Part shown: positions 59,901-64,000 of the stretch, piece after piece | How the letters are laid out: the number at the start of each line of letters is the position of its first letter | Position numbering within the stretch: position 1 is the stretch's first letter | Assembly (NCBI GenBank): GCA_902729315.2 | Contig: LR746266.1 | Span: 811,001-875,000 of the forward strand | Source of the DNA: Spirodela intermedia | Lineage: Eukaryota; Streptophyta; Magnoliopsida; Alismatales; Araceae | DNA length: 64,000 bases | Reading direction: 5' to 3' | The notes under the pieces: model-generated | What the model saw: only the letters and a program-made list of their open reading frames with translations | Databases searched by the model: none | Told to the model about the DNA's origin: nothing | Program-made: the position numbers and the translations under genes

Positions 59901-62197
59901 TGGCATCAGTAGTGCATTTTAAATGGCATCTGCATGTTTTGGAACCTGTTTGCAACGTGAATGCTCATGCTGTTCATAGTTTTGTGTTGTATGGCATCTT
60001 AATTAATGGCTTAACAGCCTTTGTCTTGGGTAAATGATCCATTAATTTTTCAGTATTTATTAACTACATATGTGATTTTTTACATCAAATCTATACTAAA
60101 TAATAATATAAATGGTATAAATGATTTCAATAAATGGAATATGGATTTATCGAGTGCGATTGTTGCATGCTAGTTATTTTTTGTACTTTTTATATCTATT
60201 TACATTTAATAAATATTTTTTCATTATTTCTTTGTAAATTTAATTAATCACGACTTAAACTCACTCTTATCATCTCATAGGAATAAGACCATAGATTATT
60301 GATTTGGTCACTTTGGTTGCCTTAAAACCTCGGGCATAGTATAGTTGTCCCTTCTCTCTTTTATGTGAGGGAGATTCATCTTTATTGTAATTCTTTGCGC
60401 TTTCTCTCTTCAACCCAGTTTTTACTATAGGTTCTCTATGTAAATGCGCAGGTTAACACTCATCTCACACCGCGACCCATTTTACTTACAAGGCATGGAG
60501 AAAGCCGAGACAACGTTCGAGGGAGAATTGGGGGTGACACAATATTGAGGTTTTTTATTTATTTAAATGAGTTTTTTTTATCTGTTCACGGGATAAATAA
60601 TATGGAGATGCTTGAGTCGTGATATACCCAGTTTTTCGTTATGAAAATCCTGTAAATTATTCCGCCTCTCTTTTGTTTCTCATTGTTATTCTCCTTGCCA
60701 TTGTATATACACAACCTACCAGCCTAATTATCTTCCTTCTTTGATTGTCTCCCTTTTTTTCTCATTTGAAACTCTACCATAGATACTAAACATTCATTAG
60801 CTTAGACTTTCTTGTTCTCTACTTGCTCGTGACCTTGAAATGCACACTATAAAGTTTGTATGGAATCATTACTCAGATTTTGACCCTGCAATGCATCATA
60901 CTTCGGGTTTTGCAAGGAATACAAAAATGAAATCCATTCTTCACACTTTCGAAACCTCTTTTGATCCTAAGATGAGCTTTAATTCTCTGTTAAATAACAA
61001 TCCATTTCGTCTCATTTACCACGTAGGGAGATTTAATTGCTCTTATTGACATATTTCGTTGTCTCGTGACGTTTATTTCAGTTGTGAGGTGATAAGTACT
61101 GACAATGCCATGTTCTGCCCAAACATTTTCTATAGAATCTTTCACTCGTCACGATTTTTCTTCTTCCATGAAATCGAGGGCCAAATTTAGAAGCTAGCAG
61201 GGATTATCAACTACGAAATCACAACTCTGTTCTCGAGAAGCCACACCTCATATTTTATGTCTTCTTTCTCGGGAGGATGGAGTCTCCCTCCTATTAATGA
61301 CTTAATGAGCTGTGGCCAGTGATAAAATGAGGGGTTGTAGTTGGATCATACCATGTATTGGGTCTCACTTAGCTTCATTAGAATCATTTCAGTAAAAAAA
61401 ATTTCACTTCCAATGAGAATGTATTGTGTAGTGCTGGCAAAAAAGTTGATATGCTGCTCTTTGAGATTGTTTAATGTGAAACCCGGCCCTCAAAAAACCG
61501 GCTTTAAACATTGCTGACGGGACAGAGGGTGATGAAACCTTCAATATGATGAAAGATTCTTATTGTTCCCTTCTACCCATGTGAATGTGCTGCTTCCCTG
61601 ACGACAATACATGAGCAGCAAGAGAAGGAGAGGGGGCCAAACTGTACTTCCCTTTGAAGCCGACTCTAACAGCACACAATTAAAGAAAAAGATAGAGAAT
61701 AAGGGTTTAGTTCGCCGTCTGAACTTAATGCCGGAATAAGTTTTATACTTCAAAACTTTCTCCCTCCTATGTTGCTGCTACAAGTGTTCCCTTGATCCTT
61801 CATAGAAATACTTTGATACCATGTTGATAGGAAATGACATCGAGGACAGGGAGATGACTGGCCAAAAAGATAAGTCAGTTAACCCTTCTTAATCTATTTA
61901 TGAAAAGAACAGACCTCAAGTTGATTGTTAGAAAAAAAATACTCCTATTGGAAGGCGCTCTGATGATGACAAAGAATGCCTAACTAAAAGTGAAAGAAAT
62001 GGCGTAACATAATCTTAACTTGGTTAAATGCTCGTTATGAGAGCTTCAATTGATTTAAATCTGAACTTTTCACAAATGACCAAGTTGATTATTTCATGAA
62101 AGTTTGTTTTCTTATTTGCAGTGAAGCTGGAGAGCTTTATAAAAAGAAGCTGGCCAATTTTGTGGAGAAACGACTGAAATCAGAGAGGACTGCTTCT
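47913..62197 (+). CDS. F2KP: 6-phosphofructo-2-kinase / fructose-2,6-bisphosphatase (F2KP), 3' end beyond the window
   Basis: Exons: 47913-48098, 48225-48288, 48385-48701, 49464-49676, 51517-51714, 52611-52703, 53989-54087, 54211-54240, 55240-55293, 55854-55907, 55975-56052, 57286-57377, 57465-57522, 57626-57700, 58248-58295, 60452-60549 and 62122-62197. They join in phase to 611 residues. The gene continues past 64000, since roughly 130 residues of phosphatase domain are missing. This cytosolic enzyme makes and removes fructose-2,6-bisphosphate, the regulator of sucrose synthesis versus glycolysis. Visible parts are MGTGVSK (myristoylation-type N-terminus, known in the Arabidopsis enzyme); an N-terminal CBM20-like domain ([11 protein letters not shown]...[17 protein letters not shown]); a Ser-rich regulatory stretch ([15 protein letters not shown]); the kinase with Walker A GLPARGKT and [11 protein letters not shown]; and the phosphatase start with [15 protein letters not shown]. 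Intron 4 is 1.8 kb and intron 15 is 2.2 kb. Confidence 0.93.
49677..51516 (+). other. F2KP intron 4
   Basis: A 1.84 kb AT-rich intron. A 106-codon frame at 50998-51318 has no recognised domain. No extra exon is required, because the flanking exons join in phase and give the expected order of family motifs. Confidence 0.55.
58296..60451 (+). other. F2KP intron 15
   Basis: A 2.16 kb AT-rich intron between PGRIVFFL and VNTHLTPRP. It contains pyrimidine-rich low-complexity stretches (59250-59700) and short open frames, but nothing recognisable as a gene. Confidence 0.55.
61811..62121 (-). mobile_element. Possible Copia-type LTR edge inside F2KP intron 16
   Basis: On the minus strand the sequence ctatcaaca/TGGTATCAAAG has the form of an LTR end in CA followed by the plant Copia primer-binding site complementary to initiator Met-tRNA (consensus TGGTATCAGAGC, one difference in the first eleven bases). 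The internal region would lie to the left (below 61811). The other LTR, polypurine tract and coding domains were not found, so this would be a fragment; chance is not excluded. Confidence 0.25.
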
Positions 62198-64000
62198 GTA
62201 TGTATCTACTGATGTATAGCTGCCCTGTTAATTGAATTATTGTTTAAGCATTCTTATCTTTGTTTCTTTGGCTGATGGTAATCGATAGTTGAATCTTCTG
62301 TTTCCTTGAAAGTCTCTCCTTTGTTGTCTTTATGGAACTCCACAATATGCTGTGAACACTTTCTGTCATTTCCTGATTTTTAATATTCACGTAAAAAGAT
62401 TGCTGCATGTGACTGCAGCTTTCTCGGCATTTGCATCTTACAATATGGGCAGACTCTTCTCCATAAAGAATGAAATGTTTTGTTTCGTTACACAGGCTAC
62501 TGTTGCATGCAATTTTGTTTTTTTTTTGAGCCCTCATTTTTGTGTAATTTTATACTAGTGACCGTAAGATATTTTTATACTAAATCCTCTGGGATCGTAC
62601 ACATGATTTCCTAGATAATATTATAGCTGTAGTAAATCTTTTTGTAGATCGTTTTATGAGGTTTTGAGTATGGCCTGTTTTCTAAAACGTTTGGTATAAT
62701 TATTAACATAAATCAATGGCCTGAAGTCTGAGGAAATAAAGGTAATTTTTACTTGTTTTTGTTCATGCATTAAATTATCATTAGTCAGGTTCTGAACGTC
62801 TATTCTAAGTTTGATTTTTGAGCGTTGTCTGTTTTGTTTAATGCCCAGTAAACACGAATGCCATCAGTTTTTAGATTAAAATACTTAACTGTGCACTTAT
62901 TTTCGATCACGACCGATTTGGGATTATATGTTGGCTTTAGCTGCTGGCTGAATATGGAACAATATAGTACGACCTACAGATAACTCATTTGGCCTTCTAT
63001 CTGAACATATTTTTTTTGGGATTTCTTTGTACTTTTGAATTCAATTTCAAACTATTTATTTGGATCAATGTTTGTCCGGATTTTGTTGGCTATTTTTTTA
63101 TGCTTTCTTTCTTGGTCGTAGTCTGAGCTCAGATTACAAGTTTTCAGCCCTAAGTAGATCACGGTATCCTTAGATTTTCAGATCTGGTACCAGATCAACC
63201 TCAAACTTTAAAATCAAATCGTAACACGATGCGCAAACTCAAGTTTGGTGGGCAACACGAACCGAAAATTCATTGTGAATTTTTTTTTGTTTCCCTAATA
63301 AGTAGCCACCTGAAGTATATAACCACTGAACCAGTTCTGGGAGCCTGACATTCCATCCAACAATGTTGTCCTTTTCAGAACTTTGTAAATATTCTGGCTT
63401 CAATGTTATTTGAACTTTTAGTATCCTCATTATCAGTAAAATGCGTTTAGGTGATGACGCATAACACTTTGTTGTATTGTACTCGGAAATCTTCATCATC
63501 CTCGATTAATTTCTAGTTTGTTGTGTAGCAGATGTTCATCTCACGGTAGAAAAGTAATTTAGTATATACAGTTCTTAGTGAGATGGTCTCACTGCGATGT
63601 AATCAAGGATTCAATTTTCAACTGAACAAATTTCACCGAATACGTGCTGGATAAGCAGTCATTAATTAGCTATCCCCAAACATGTTAATAGGTGTCGACA
63701 AAATTGCTATTTGGATCTTAAAATTATTTAGTTAAAAATTAGCTCCGCTTTGTTAGTTTTTGCGACATGAATCTTATGTTTCGTTATTTCATTGTCTTCA
63801 TCTCACACAAGGTAGGCCTTACGATGTTGGGTTATATCACCTTCATACTGCAGTCATCTGTTATAACTGCGGGTTTGAACCGACTAAATGTTGTTGATCA
63901 TCAAACTCAAAGTTATTTGGCCCTTTATATATTTCTGATCGGTCATTACCACGTCACTTTCATTCTTTTTTCCCCTGATTATATAAGGGTTTTTTTTCCA
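62198..64000 (+). other. F2KP intron 17, running off the window
   Basis: After the exon ending [10 protein letters not shown] with donor gtatgt, I find no further phosphatase exon before the window ends. The stretch is AT-rich, includes a perfect 16-bp palindrome at 63181-63196, and is presumed to be intron. Confidence 0.6.
63181..63196. repeat. Perfect 16-bp palindrome gatctggtaccagatc
   Basis: Self-complementary over 16 bases without a spacer. It is in presumed intron sequence; no role is inferred. Confidence 0.9.

Overview
The window is plant nuclear DNA. It carries intron-containing genes for families found only in plants or typical of them: R2R3-MYB and trihelix transcription factors, an Alfin-like PHD protein, an RR-type tandem CCCH protein, a SMAX1-like/D53 protein, a pectin methylesterase inhibitor-like protein and a CBM-bearing F2KP. 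Several coding regions are very GC-rich at third positions (PMEI-like, SMXL, trihelix, CCCH, MYB, PDC) beside AT-rich introns and spacers. This suggests a monocot, but that is an inference from base composition. No bacterial, viral or organellar block was seen. No CRISPR, operon or tRNA gene was recognised.

Layout, left to right: AT-rich spacer; TMEM209-like membrane protein (+, 1315-6229); POWERDRESS/NCoR-like double-SANT protein (-, 6649-10915); spacer with a promoter-like block, a small ORF and a perfect hairpin; phosphoinositide-specific phospholipase C (-, 13214-17801) with one GC-AG intron; small two-helix membrane protein (-, 19038-19481), head to head with a PMEI-like secreted protein (+, 19841-20398); 4 kb spacer; SMXL/D53-type strigolactone-pathway repressor (+, 24406-28213); microsatellite-rich spacer with a duplicated block; Alfin-like histone reader (+, 29399-33156); GT-3-like trihelix factor (+, 34110-34984); ankyrin plus tandem CCCH zinc finger protein (+, 36579-38498); 3.8 kb non-coding stretch with a housekeeping-type promoter and a 165-bp direct repeat; small divergent R2R3-MYB (-, 42262-42807); pyruvate decarboxylase (-, 43510-45730); spacer with degenerate copies of an F2KP exon/intron junction; and the bifunctional fructose-2,6-bisphosphate enzyme F2KP (+, 47913 to beyond the right edge).

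Exon structures were built by hand from reading frame, splice consensus and family knowledge. Codon phase was checked across every junction, and coordinates could be off by a base or two in places. All ten multi-exon models join in frame. Functionally the window is a mixed chromosomal neighbourhood. Chromatin regulators (PWR-like, Alfin-like), hormone and lipid signalling (SMXL, PLC), stress-type transcription or RNA regulators (MYB, trihelix, CCCH) and carbon metabolism (PDC and F2KP, head to head) sit together without evidence of a cluster acting as one pathway. I did not find a convincing new biological system. The most unusual signals are two promoter-like blocks without a recognisable protein gene, exon-derived duplicates upstream of F2KP, a short PWR-like protein, an SMXL lacking the usual CxxC segment, and a MYB whose R3 recognition helix departs from consensus.
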